Assembly: GCF_000191065.1 (NCBI RefSeq)
Contig: NZ_GL872283.1
Span: forward strand, 1,506,484 to 1,570,483
DNA: 64,000 nt
From: Prevotella multiformis DSM 16608
GTDB taxonomy: Bacteria; Bacteroidota; Bacteroidia; Bacteroidales; Bacteroidaceae
Direction of reading: 5' to 3'
Each line of letters opens with the position of its first letter. The stretch's first letter is position 1. This document shows positions 16,455 through 26,787 of the stretch, piece after piece. The translations under genes and the position numbers were made by a program. The notes beneath the pieces were generated by a model. That model did no database searches and was not told the DNA's origin. It saw only the letters and a program-made list of their open reading frames with translations.

Positions 16455-17806
16455 ATTCGGGAACATAAATAGAAGGCGGTCTGCCCGGCATTGTACATCC
16501 ACAGAAAGGCGGTGAGCGCAGCCAGCAGCCAGCGATACGGGCGCCGCAGCCGCTGTGGCAGCCGCCGGAGAAGGTAACCGCAGGCAACGGGAATGATGAA
16601 GGCCCAGCCTGCCGTCATGATGTACACCTCGTTGATGGCGAAGCCCAGAACAAGGTGCAGGGTCACATCACAGGCGAACCATGCGAACAGCATCCGGAAG
16701 AACCGTTCTCTGCAGCCGGAGACGATTCCTGCCACGAAGAGCAGGACGACGACAGCCTCGACGACATAGTTGGCAGCCCAGCTGTAGGCGACGAATACGG
16801 GGCGGTCCCAGGAGACGTCCTTCAAAAGGTACTGCTGGTGCAGCTGGACGGACTCGCCGAAGAAGTTCTCGACCAGCGTCTCGCCCCTCGGCGTGGAAAT
16901 ATCCATCAGCTTGCCGACAGCACCGTCGCCGGCACTCCTGCCGGTATGCGACTTCAGCCAGCTCTCACGCTCGTTGATGTGCTGTTCCACCTTCCGGGCA
17001 TCCTTCTCCCTGTTGACATGCACGATGTTCCGGATGACCGCCTCCTGCGGCACTTCCAGCAGATAATACTGTGACTGCTGTATGCCGAGCAGCAGCAGGA
17101 ACGGAAGCACGGCCCCCAGAGAGACATTCTTCCATGAAAAGAACCGCCTGCCATTGGTGAACAGCCCCGCCAGAAGCGTCTTCACCCCGTTGGAGGTCGC
17201 CATGCCTGCCGTGAAGAACGTGAGGACACATCCCTGCCATGCCGTGAGCAGTCGTCCTTTCTTCATTTTCATGCCGGTGATGTACAGCGTCATGGTGAGG
17301 AACATCATGGAGATGATGAAGTGGTCGGGGACCATCGACGGCACCAGCACATGGCCGAAAGAGAAGAGGAACAGGGTCAGGAGCGTGGCATCGAAGCGGG
17401 TCACTCCGAGTACCTCACGGAAGACACGATACATGAAGACGACAGCATAGAAGGCAGAGAAGACGAGGATGGCGGCCATGAAATAGACGGCGAAGTTATA
17501 GCCGACGGCATCAATGAGCCAGCTGTCGAGCAGGTAAAGCGGATAGAGAAAGGTAAGATAAAGCGGATGGCGCACCGTCTCGAAATGGATGCGCATTCCC
17601 GAGATGGTTATCCACGACCAGTTGTCATATCCCGACATCCGGAAGTTCTTGGTGAAAATGCTCCAGAAGCCACCGTGTGCCCCCATCGTATAGGCGTGAT
17701 AGTGGCCGGCAATGACGAGGGCGTTGAACATGACGAAGACCGCAAGCATGGCAAGTGCCAGCCAGCGTTCCTCTCTCTTTACCTTGAAGATATTGAATAG
17801 CTGCAT
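16448..17806 (-). CDS. Polytopic membrane protein (DUF6080-like), first of three paralogues
   Basis: 452 residues from ATG 17806 (MQLFNIFKVKREERW). An open frame extends far upstream but crosses the promoter at 17830-17837, so the longer version is rejected. Motifs: SGYDNWSWITIS, VRHPLYLTFLYP, VPDHF, TLVENFFGESVQLH, INEVYIMTAGW. About ten hydrophobic segments. It leads the leftward operon of three, with overlaps or short gaps throughout, so all three are probably made together and may act in sequence or as a complex. The GT-C-like reading is a hypothesis drawn from motif spacing and neighbourhood. Confidence 0.82.
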   Translation of the reverse strand: MQLFNIFKVKREERWLALAMLAVFVMFNALVIAGHYHAYTMGAHGGFWSIFTKNFRMSGYDNWSWITISGMRIHFETVRHPLYLTFLYPLYLLDSWLIDAVGYNFAVYFMAAILVFSAFYAVVFMYRVFREVLGVTRFDATLLTLFLFSFGHVLVPSMVPDHFIISMMFLTMTLYITGMKMKKGRLLTAWQGCVLTFFTAGMATSNGVKTLLAGLFTNGRRFFSWKNVSLGAVLPFLLLLGIQQSQYYLLEVPQEAVIRNIVHVNREKDARKVEQHINERESWLKSHTGRSAGDGAVGKLMDISTPRGETLVENFFGESVQLHQQYLLKDVSWDRPVFVAYSWAANYVVEAVVVLLFVAGIVSGCRERFFRMLFAWFACDVTLHLVLGFAINEVYIMTAGWAFIIPVACGYLLRRLPQRLRRPYRWLLAALTAFLWMYNAGQTAFYLCSRIC

Positions 17807-17829
17807 TGAACCGCATTGATTGACGGCTG

Positions 17830-17862
17830 CAAAGATACAAATTAAAGCAGACTGTACAAAAT
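17830..17862 (-). promoter_or_regulatory. Promoter of the triple membrane-protein operon
   Basis: Minus strand: TTTTG near 17857-17861, a 19-nt spacer, then -7 TATCTTTG (17830-17837). The start codon is 23 nt downstream of the box. Confidence 0.8.
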
Positions 17863-18789
17863 AACAGGCGGAAGAAGTCGCCCCATGCAGCGGGCAGACA
17901 GCAAAGGGGAAATCGTCCCCCGGCAGGGAAGCACGACGGCATGCCCTGGACGGCAGCTGTCGGGCAGGCAGGATTCCGCACAGGACCGTCATTCGCCCCC
18001 TTTGCTGGGATGTGAGAGCGTGGAGACAACCGGACAGCACCGGGTGAAAGAAACAGATGAGCTGTCCCTGCCACCCATGGAGAATGAAGGAAGAAAACTT
18101 CCGGCTTACCCGTTTCCGGCGCCTCCACCCGGCACGGTGAGTCCGGACCGTCCTTCTGAAGCTCCTACCCGAAAGGCATTCTCCTTTCTTCCGGGACATT
18201 TCATTTACAAAAAGAAAGGTCTTGAGCCTTGCCGTTTCCGATTCTCCCAAAGGGTTTCCAGCAATGTTTCCATCCGCACTTGTCAGGTATTTAGAGCCAC
18301 ATCCGTAATTATGTCAAATTACTCAAAACACATTTTTTTGATAAGAAATAGTGTTATTTATCTATTAATTCAACAAAATATCGTATATTTGCATCCGAAA
18401 AGACGCTAACATTCCTGCCCGTTCATCAAAATAATTGCACATTAAGGCAAATGGCGGTGAGGACAAGACACAGGATACCGACAATGACTACATTTATATT
18501 GACATATCACACACATACGACATTCTTGATCTGAGCACTTCCTGCCGTTGTCCTGCAACTTCTCCCCCGCAGACATCGGAAAGACGGCCGGAGACAAACC
18601 GGCAAGAGCTGTGCAGCAGACCGGCGGAGGCTCCGCACGTTCGTCTCCCGTACACCCCGACAGGGCACAGACGGCGAAAAAGACACGTCCCCAGAGGGCG
18701 TGAACGACAGGACAGAAAGGTCTTAGTTAAATGAAAATAAGAAAATAACTACCAAAATCCTATTATTTATGGGATATTTTTAGTTACCA

Positions 18790-18825
18790 GTGGGACTTCA
18801 TCGTGAGATGAGGTCCCACATCTTT
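18790..18825 (+). terminator. Terminator-like hairpin with no gene upstream
   Basis: GTGGGACTTCATC, loop GTGA, GATGAGGTCCCAC (13 bp with one G.T pair), then ATCTTTTC. The nearest upstream start on this strand is the promoter-like box at 18384. Confidence 0.65.
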
Positions 18826-18931
18826 TCATAGAAGTAAGCAGCCGAATGCAGGAAACGGCTGCACGGCGGTTTCCGGCCTCACCCATACAACAATTCCGCC
18901 CGAATCCCGGTGAAAAACCGTTTCTTTTCCG

Positions 18932-18939
18932 TATCTTTG
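18932..18939 (+). promoter_or_regulatory. bcp promoter -7 box
   Basis: TATCTTTG, 37 nt before the bcp start codon. Confidence 0.75.
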
Positions 18940-18976
18940 CGGACAGAACACAACATTCACCAAACAGGAAAAGAAC

Positions 18977-19435
18977 ATGAACGTAGGAGACAAAGCACCC
19001 GAAATCCTGGGCATAGACCAGGACGGGAAAGAAATCAGACTGAGTGACTATAAAGGAAAGAAGATCGTACTCTACTTCTATCCGAAAGACCTGACATCGG
19101 GCTGCACGGCACAGGCCTGCAACCTGCGCGACAACTATGATGCCCTGAAGGCGAAGGGGTATGCCGTCATCGGCGCCAGCATACAGGACGAGAAATCGCA
19201 CCGGAAATTCATCGAGAAGAACAGCCTGCCCTTCCCGCTCATCGCCGACACCGACCTGAAGCTGGTGGAAGCCTTCGGCGTGTACGGCGAGAAGAAGATG
19301 TACGGACGCACCTACATGGGCACTTTCCGCACCACCTTCATCATCAACGAAGACGGCATCGTCGAGCGCATCCTCGGCCCGAAACAGATCAAGACCAAGG
19401 ACCATGCGGCACAGATTCTTGCCGGGGAGGAATAG
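18977..19435 (+). CDS. bcp: Bcp-type thioredoxin-dependent thiol peroxidase
   Basis: 152 residues, full length for the AhpC/TSA Bcp subfamily, cytoplasmic. The active site is PKDLTSGCTAQAC: Cys43 is the peroxidatic residue and Cys48 the resolving Cys, the C-x4-C arrangement of atypical 2-Cys Bcp enzymes. The later 'RTTFIINEDG' strand is typical. It reduces hydrogen peroxide and organic hydroperoxides using thioredoxin. Monocistronic, with its own promoter box 37 nt upstream. No regulator is adjacent. Confidence 0.95.
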   Translation: MNVGDKAPEILGIDQDGKEIRLSDYKGKKIVLYFYPKDLTSGCTAQACNLRDNYDALKAKGYAVIGASIQDEKSHRKFIEKNSLPFPLIADTDLKLVEAFGVYGEKKMYGRTYMGTFRTTFIINEDGIVERILGPKQIKTKDHAAQILAGEE

Positions 19436-19601
19436 GCGGAAGGGCAGACGGTTCCCCGCCCGCCTATCAGAAAAAGGGAGAAGAGAACAGAGCCGGGCGA
19501 CCGTCCGGCACGGTTGCAGACAGGCCTTGTCCGCTCCCGTCCGCCCCCTGCCGGCAGAATCCCGGGGCTTTCATCCTTGCGGGCATCCCTGCAAGGTACG
19601 G

Positions 19602-19641
19602 AAAAAGAAAGTCCCGGCCTCACACCAGATGAAGCCGGGAC
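19602..19641 (-). terminator. Terminator of the small-peptide transcript
   Basis: Minus strand: GTCCCGGC, a 15-nt loop, GCCGGGAC, then TTTCTTTTT. It lies about 40 bp after the 27-codon reading frame. Confidence 0.85.
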
Positions 19642-19681
19642 ACAGTCTTTACTCTCAAATTTCCAAATCACGCTTTCAGGC

Positions 19682-19765
19682 TCAGGCAGCAATGTGGTTG
19701 TTGACGTTCACTGCCTTTGCTACCAATGCTGCAACTACTACAGCGGCTAATACTATTGAAATCAT
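19682..19765 (-). CDS. 27-residue hydrophobic peptide with its own transcription unit
   Basis: Starts MISIVLAAVVVAALVA and ends with a polar NVNNHIAA-like tail; one membrane helix fills most of it. ATG 19765 follows AAAGGAAAGAAG at good spacing. A promoter box (TACCTTTG, 19840-19847) lies upstream and a strong terminator at 19602-19641 lies downstream, giving a transcript of about 230 nt. I know no named family for it. It could be a small membrane protein, a type I toxin-like peptide, or a leader on a regulatory RNA. Correct signals at both ends are the main evidence. Confidence 0.6.
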   Translation of the reverse strand: MISIVLAAVVVAALVAKAVNVNNHIAA

Positions 19766-19839
19766 AATCTTCTTTCCTTTTAATGGAGACGCTCTCCGCC
19801 TCCTGTTCTCAAATATGTTATCCTTAATCTTTACGGGTG

Positions 19840-19847
19840 CAAAGGTA
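19840..19847 (-). promoter_or_regulatory. Promoter -7 box of the small-peptide gene
   Basis: Minus-strand TACCTTTG, giving a leader of about 70 nt before ATG 19765. Confidence 0.7.
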
Positions 19848-19950
19848 GAGAGAAACGGGACAGAAAGCAAGTTTTATCTGCCCCGGATCCTGTTTTCCGC
19901 TATTTAATTACCTTGCGTCAAGCTGCTTGACTTTCATCAAGCACGCAAAG

Positions 19951-19982
19951 TTTGCTTTTCTCGGACATTTCCATTACCTTTG
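19951..19982 (+). promoter_or_regulatory. Promoter of the helicase gene
   Basis: -33 TTTG (19951-19954), 20-nt spacer, -7 TACCTTTG (19975-19982); start codon 30 nt downstream. Confidence 0.85.
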
Positions 19983-20011
19983 TTCTCTCAAACAGACAAA
20001 CGGACAGAAGC

Positions 20012-22165
20012 ATGGAGAAGAACCAGGAGCTGCGCAACGCATGGGACTTTGTAGAACATACGGGAATCAGCATCTTCCTGACCGGAAAGGCCGGCACAGG
20101 CAAGACGACATTCCTCCGTACCCTCAGGGATCGGAGCAGGAAACGGAGCATCATCGTGGCACCGACCGGCGTGGCGGCCATCAATGCCGGCGGCATGACC
20201 ATCCATTCGTTCTTCCAGCTGCCTCTGTCGCCCTTCGTACCCAATGCCAGCATCAAGAACCGGTTTGACTACAGCAAGGAAAAACGCAAGATCATGCGCA
20301 CCCTCGACCTGCTGATCATCGACGAGATCAGCATGGTCCGGTCCGACGTGCTGGATGCCATCGACTCCGTCCTGCGCCGGTTCCGCGAACACGACAGACC
20401 CTTCGGGGGAGTGCAGCTGCTCATGATCGGCGACCTGCAGCAGCTTACGCCGGTCGTGACACCGGAAGAAGAGAAGCTGTTGCAGCAGTACTATGACACG
20501 CCCTACTTCTTCGGATCGAAGGCATTGCGCAGCATCAATTACGTGACCATCGAACTGACACACGTCTACCGGCAGCAGGACAGTTCCTTCATCACCTTAC
20601 TTAATCATGTAAGAGAAGGACAGACCACGGCGGCCGACCTGCAACGGCTCAACGAGCGGTACCAACCGGCCTTCCGGCCGGCGGCGGAGAGCGACTACAT
20701 CCGACTGACGACACACAACAGGATCGCAGAGAGCTGCAACGAAGACCAGCTGCGCAATCTCCCGACAAGAGCCTGTACATTCAGGGCGGAGACCGAGGGC
20801 AACTTCCCCGAATACAACTACCCTGCCGACTTCCATCTGACCCTGAAGACGGGGGCGCAGGTGATGTTCATCCGCAACGACAACGGCGGCCGCTATTACA
20901 ACGGCCGCATCGGACACGTCACATACGTTGACCACAGCAAGATCCTCGTCCTCTGCCCCGGTGACGACGAAGCCATCGAGGTGGAAGCGGAGACCTGGGA
21001 GAATACGAAATACACCTTGAACGAACGGACAAAACAGATTGAAGCCGAGGTGCAGGGCACCTTCAGGCAGTATCCGCTGCGACTTGCATGGGCCATCACC
21101 ATACACAAAAGCCAGGGGCTGACCTTCGAACACGCCATCATCGATGCACAGCAGGCGTTCGCCTCGGGACAGGTCTACGTCGCCCTGAGCCGCTGCAAGA
21201 CCCTGGAAGGACTTGTACTGGCTACGCCCATCCGCAGCACGGCAATCATCAATGACCGGCGCGTGAGCGACTACATCTCCCATCAGACCGAACAGGCGGC
21301 GCAAAGTATCTCCGCCCTGCCTGCCCTGAAAGAAGAATACTACCGTCAGCTGCTCATGGAACTGTTCAACTTCGACGAGATAAAAGCCTCCGAAACGGCA
21401 CTTTTCAGGGTACTGACAGAGTTCTTCTTCAAGTTCCCGAAGATTACGGCACTCCACAGGATGGCACTTTCCGACCTTGACACACGCATCCTGAAAGTAT
21501 CGATGAAATGGGGGAACATCATCAGAAGGATGACCGCCGGACAGCTGCATGAAGCCGAATTTATGGAGAGGGTGAAGAGCAGTACACGTTACTTCCACAG
21601 CCAGCTGACGGAACTGTTCAGCCACGTGCTCGGCATGACAAAGGAACTGCAGACGAGCAACAAGACTGCCGCCAGACGCTTTGAGAACACTTATGCGGAA
21701 CTGCAGCAGTCGTATCAGGTCAAATGCGAACTGCTGGAACACATCATGGAGGAGGGATTCTCCACGGTCGCCTATCTGACAGCAAAGCAGGAGGCCATCC
21801 TGAACAGTCTCGACGATGGAAAGGGAAGAAAACGCAGGAAGAAAGAGCCGGACGCTCCCAAGTCTGCACCCAGACCGAGTACCGGCGAGATAACCTTCAG
21901 GCTCTTCAAGGAGGGGAAGCGGATAAAGGAAATCGCAAAGGAGCGCGGCCTCACCCCGGGGACTGTCCAGGGGCATCTCTTTCCCTATATCCGGAAGGGC
22001 GACATAAAGATTGAGGAGGTGATGGACAGTTCGAAAGTCAACCTCATCAGGCGGATTATAAAAGGTGTAGGGACGGATGGCGGCATGAGACCCATCAAGG
22101 AGCTGTGCCCGTCTGACATCACCTATAACGACATCCTGATGGTCATGAAGACGGCAATGCCTTAG
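20012..22165 (+). CDS. PIF1-like superfamily 1 helicase with C-terminal HTH
   Basis: 717 residues from ATG 20012; an upstream in-frame ATG overlaps the promoter and is rejected. Walker A is GKAGTGKT (25-32). Motif Ia lies in 'VVAPTGVAAINAGGMTIHSFF', as in PIF1/RecD2 helicases. The Walker B is in LLIIDEISMV. A UvrD-like C-terminal motif is 'AWAITIHKSQGLTFEHAIID'. Motif VI is 'VYVALSRCKTLEGLVL'. After about residue 430 comes a long helical region, a basic linker (KGRKRRKKE), then a HTH_40-like domain (EIAKERGLTPGTVQGHL) as found on some RecQ-type helicases. Probably a 5'-3' DNA helicase in replication or repair. It is alone in its transcription unit. Confidence 0.9.
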   Translation: MEKNQELRNAWDFVEHTGISIFLTGKAGTGKTTFLRTLRDRSRKRSIIVAPTGVAAINAGGMTIHSFFQLPLSPFVPNASIKNRFDYSKEKRKIMRTLDLLIIDEISMVRSDVLDAIDSVLRRFREHDRPFGGVQLLMIGDLQQLTPVVTPEEEKLLQQYYDTPYFFGSKALRSINYVTIELTHVYRQQDSSFITLLNHVREGQTTAADLQRLNERYQPAFRPAAESDYIRLTTHNRIAESCNEDQLRNLPTRACTFRAETEGNFPEYNYPADFHLTLKTGAQVMFIRNDNGGRYYNGRIGHVTYVDHSKILVLCPGDDEAIEVEAETWENTKYTLNERTKQIEAEVQGTFRQYPLRLAWAITIHKSQGLTFEHAIIDAQQAFASGQVYVALSRCKTLEGLVLATPIRSTAIINDRRVSDYISHQTEQAAQSISALPALKEEYYRQLLMELFNFDEIKASETALFRVLTEFFFKFPKITALHRMALSDLDTRILKVSMKWGNIIRRMTAGQLHEAEFMERVKSSTRYFHSQLTELFSHVLGMTKELQTSNKTAARRFENTYAELQQSYQVKCELLEHIMEEGFSTVAYLTAKQEAILNSLDDGKGRKRRKKEPDAPKSAPRPSTGEITFRLFKEGKRIKEIAKERGLTPGTVQGHLFPYIRKGDIKIEEVMDSSKVNLIRRIIKGVGTDGGMRPIKELCPSDITYNDILMVMKTAMP

Positions 22166-22435
22166 AGGACGGGCAGCCGGCAGCAGCTGTCCGCACGGCT
22201 CCCCAGCTCTCCATCTCCATCCCCCCGCCCGATCCGCCCCCTGATTGTCTGCCCGGAAAAGGACAGTCCGACAGCCCTCCGCAACAACCAGAACGAGCTG
22301 GCTGAGGACAACAGGACGTGCAATGGAACGGAAAAAACGAACAAGCGAAGTAACAAAACGTCCTACGTACAACAAATTTCACATACATGATGAATAAAAA
22401 AGGGACAGAATGCCTTTCCTTTGCAGGAAAAGTTT
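22166..22435. other. Intergenic, no gene seen
   Basis: GC-rich tail after the helicase followed by an AT-rich promoter region. No open frame with a credible start, and no clear terminator for the helicase. Confidence 0.5.
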
Positions 22436-22443
22436 TATCTTTG
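22436..22443 (+). promoter_or_regulatory. Promoter -7 box of candidate small RNA
   Basis: TATCTTTG. The next downstream signal is a terminator at 22604-22643, with no open frame of note between. Confidence 0.75.
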
Positions 22444-22449
22444 CAGTCC

Positions 22450-22643
22450 AATTCAAGGCTATTATTGAGTAGCAATCAAATTACGTTTACATAGTTATTA
22501 GTTAGTTAATAGTCATTTTAAGTAGCCAGACCGCTCCTCGTGATGAAGGGTATCCGGCAAAACTTTGAATCAGATAATTTTTAAGTTATTTAGTTAAGTG
22601 GCTGAGTGTATGTCTGCGCGAGCAGGTGTACACTCTTTTCTTT
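22450..22643 (+). ncRNA. Candidate small RNA of about 195 nt upstream of glnN
   Basis: Bounded by the TATCTTTG box (22436-22443) and an intrinsic terminator (22604-22643). It has no plausible reading frame and contains several short complementary segments, for example AGCCA near 22524 with TGGCT near 22598, and AACTT with AAGTT at 22561-22585. glnN has its own promoter box downstream, so this looks like an independent transcript. The 5' and 3' ends do not pair, which argues against 6S RNA. The family is unknown. Confidence 0.55.
22604..22643 (+). terminator. Intrinsic terminator of the candidate small RNA
   Basis: GAGTGTA-TGT-CTGC-GCGA-GCAG-GTG-TACACTC, then TTTTCTTT: two stacked stems with a GCGA tetraloop. 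Confidence 0.85.
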
Positions 22644-22792
22644 CACGCCTCCATGCTCTTCTTTCACTGCCGTCTTCCCGCCCATAGAAGTTCCCCCTGT
22701 CCGGAAAGACACAGCCATCCCATCAGTCATCCCATCAGAAAAGAACGGCGACTAATCTGCCGGAATCCTTTGCAGGATCATAGGAAAATACT

Positions 22793-22800
22793 TAATTTTG
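22793..22800 (+). promoter_or_regulatory. glnN promoter -7 box
   Basis: TAATTTTG, fitting TAnnTTTG, 32 nt before the glnN start codon. Confidence 0.7.
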
Positions 22801-22832
22801 CAGCAGAAAGTTCCATTTAAAAGGTAAGAGAT

Positions 22833-25022
<2,190 letters not shown>

Positions 25023-25066
25023 AAACAGACGGTTCCATCGTCGTAAAGACCCGTAAAAGCCCGACA

Positions 25067-25195
25067 GAAAAAGGCTGTTTCAAAAAAGTACCCACGGGTG
25101 GATGGAGAGGGTGTGCGGCATCTCAGCATCCATCAACAGAACCCTACGGGAAACGCACAGGACATGTGTGTCTGCTTTTTGAAACGGCCTTTTTC
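25067..25195. repeat. 129-bp palindromic element with 21-22 bp terminal inverted repeats
   Basis: The left arm GAAAAAGGCTGTTTC plus AAAAAAG (25067-25088) matches the complement of the right arm CTTTTTGAAACGGCC plus TTTTTC (25175-25195), with one mismatch and one base of length difference. Inside, GGGTGGATG (25096-25104) faces CATCC and ACCC near 25128-25144, so the whole element can fold. It could be a MITE-like element or an elaborate glnN terminator. Confidence 0.65.
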
Positions 25196-25470
25196 TATGA
25201 TTCCAAACAGACCTTCCGAATTCAAAGGCATATGCAAACCAGCAGATGTTCTTTGCAGGAAAAGGAGAATCTCGACATGAAAGGCAATGTCTTCCATGGT
25301 TTTCCATAATCAACAAGACGGCTGTCCCATCAGACTTGAAACAGCCCGGATGCCTATGCTCAGACGCCTTCCAACAGACGATGTACACCCTGTACGGGGA
25401 ACACGGGCCCGTTTCCTTCACTATCATACATACAGCAGGCGAGCTGACGGCCGACTAAAGCCGCCCCTGC
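25196..25470. other. Intergenic, no gene seen
   Basis: Between the palindromic element and the end of the leftward regulator gene. Only short overlapping frames without start signals; no terminator for the leftward gene was recognised. Confidence 0.45.
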
Positions 25471-26634
25471 TCAGGAAGGTTTCGTCCTGTTCTCCATCTT
25501 CCGCTTCATCCGGCTCTTTATCGACCTCACAGCCTGCGCCGTACAACAGAAGGCCTCAGCTTTCTGTTCATCCGTCATGCCGTTGTGCTCCATGATGTAA
25601 TAAAATGTTTCCTTGGGCGTGAAGGCATAATGCGGGTTGTTGATCACATACGACAGGTCATAGTCGAAGCTGGGCATGATGACGTTGACCGCCAGTTGCT
25701 CCCGTTTGCCCATCTGGGAGAGATTTCCGCCTTTCATAATCGTATAGAGCGTGTCTATACCCAGCTTCATCTGCTCGATGGAATCGATGGTTTTCGCATC
25801 TTCTACCGGTGCGGGAAGTGAAGCTTTCAGCTGTTTCAGTTCGTTGAGCCTGTTGTCAATCTCCGTCTTCATCTCATCGATGGTCGCATCCTTCCGCTGC
25901 AAGGTCTGCTGGATGTTCTGCTCCGTTTCCTGCTGCAGCTTCCTGTAGGAGCGGGTCTGCTGGCGCAGACGACGGCGGAACCATACGACGACGCCGATGG
26001 TCACGGCAACGAGAAGCAGGAGCAGATAAGCAATGTACAGCTGCAACTGCAGGGCTTTCCGCTGTGCGACCGCCACTTCATAACGGTCCTGTATCTGTAC
26101 CATCTCAATGTCTTTCTCCGGTGAAACCGAAAGAACCTGATGCTTCTCTATCCGTGTACGTATCTCCTGCAGCGTCTTTTCCTGATCTTTCCGGATGCGG
26201 GGTCTGAATGTTTCCGCCCGTTTTATATACAGCAAGGCCGAATCACGCAGTCCCATTTGGTTGAAGACGGAAGCCTTTTCGAGGTAAACATCCGTCAGCC
26301 GGTGGCTTCGTTTGCTGTCGTCGGCGTGCCCGGCGGCATGGCTGAGGTAGTCGAGAGCCAGCCTGTAGGCACCGCTCTGCGCATTCAACAGTGCGATACG
26401 GTAGTAAGTCGTGAACTTCAGAGAGTCCTCCGTTACATTGAATAGATGTTTCTCAGCTGCCTTCAGCTGATACATCGCATTACGGGCGTCATGTCTCCCG
26501 GCAAACAACGCCGCACTGTCGAGCCGCATCCGTGCGATTCCGTCGTCGGTAGCAGGATAGGCAGGCAGTCTCTTCTGCTGACATGAGAGCAAAGCGGCAA
26601 GGACCGTCAGCAGCAGGCACATTCTCGTTTTCAT
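25471..26634 (-). CDS. Lipoprotein-anchored TPR/coiled-coil protein with C-terminal HTH-like domain
   Basis: 387 residues from ATG 26634. Order of parts: a signal with a lipobox-like LLSC, tetratricopeptide-like helices (about residues 30-160), one membrane helix (about 195-217, 'LYIAYLLLLLVAVTIGVVVWF'), a coiled coil rich in Q and E (about 220-280), and a C-terminal helical segment (MTDEQKAEAFCCTAQAVRSI) resembling the HTH of LuxR-like regulators. This layout is common in Bacteroidota, where a periplasmic TPR sensor transmits to a cytoplasmic DNA-binding end. The target is unknown; the divergent TonB-domain gene is one candidate. The -7 box is only 6 nt from the ATG, so the mRNA may be leaderless. 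Confidence 0.75.
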   Translation of the reverse strand: MKTRMCLLLTVLAALLSCQQKRLPAYPATDDGIARMRLDSAALFAGRHDARNAMYQLKAAEKHLFNVTEDSLKFTTYYRIALLNAQSGAYRLALDYLSHAAGHADDSKRSHRLTDVYLEKASVFNQMGLRDSALLYIKRAETFRPRIRKDQEKTLQEIRTRIEKHQVLSVSPEKDIEMVQIQDRYEVAVAQRKALQLQLYIAYLLLLLVAVTIGVVVWFRRRLRQQTRSYRKLQQETEQNIQQTLQRKDATIDEMKTEIDNRLNELKQLKASLPAPVEDAKTIDSIEQMKLGIDTLYTIMKGGNLSQMGKREQLAVNVIMPSFDYDLSYVINNPHYAFTPKETFYYIMEHNGMTDEQKAEAFCCTAQAVRSIKSRMKRKMENRTKPS

Positions 26635-26639
26635 ATATG

Positions 26640-26647
26640 CAAAGATA
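26640..26647 (-). promoter_or_regulatory. Promoter -7 box of the TPR/HTH gene
   Basis: Minus-strand TATCTTTG ending 6 nt before ATG 26634. Either transcription starts at or near the A of ATG, or the start is the ATG at 26622. Confidence 0.7.
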
Positions 26648-26787
26648 CACATTCTATGCATGACCGCCAAATCACAGTTGTGTCAGAATCTATGGAAAGG
26701 GAGAGATAAACGAATGATAATCAGCAGGCTAATGACCGGAAATGTGTCAAGGAAGAACGGGGTATTGCAGGGTATTCTCTTCTTCTT

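Larger units (their letters stand above)
17863..18976. other. 1.1 kb intergenic region with possible untranslated transcript
   Basis: No convincing gene. A -7 box TATATTTG lies at 18384-18391 (plus) and a terminator-like hairpin at 18790-18825, so a transcript of about 430 nt could run between them. It holds only a 16-codon open frame at about 18484 (MTTFILTYHTHTTFLI). An imperfect inverted repeat lies just before the hairpin, TAACTACCAAAATCC against GGGATATTTTTAGTTA. The bcp promoter box is at 18932-18939. Confidence 0.5.

Noticed and set aside
16448..18250. Extended 600-codon version of the first membrane paralogue
   Set aside because: It crosses the promoter at 17830-17862; homologues start at the IF-x-V-K-R motif.
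18435..18734. 99-codon frame in the 18 kb spacer
   Set aside because: Begins with TTG, has low-complexity Arg/Pro-rich content and no ribosome site.
20597..22375. 592-codon antisense frame over the helicase gene
   Set aside because: No recognised motif; the sense strand has a full helicase.
22450..22643. 6S RNA identity for the candidate RNA
   Set aside because: The 5' and 3' ends are not complementary and no central bubble hairpin was found by eye; left as unknown.
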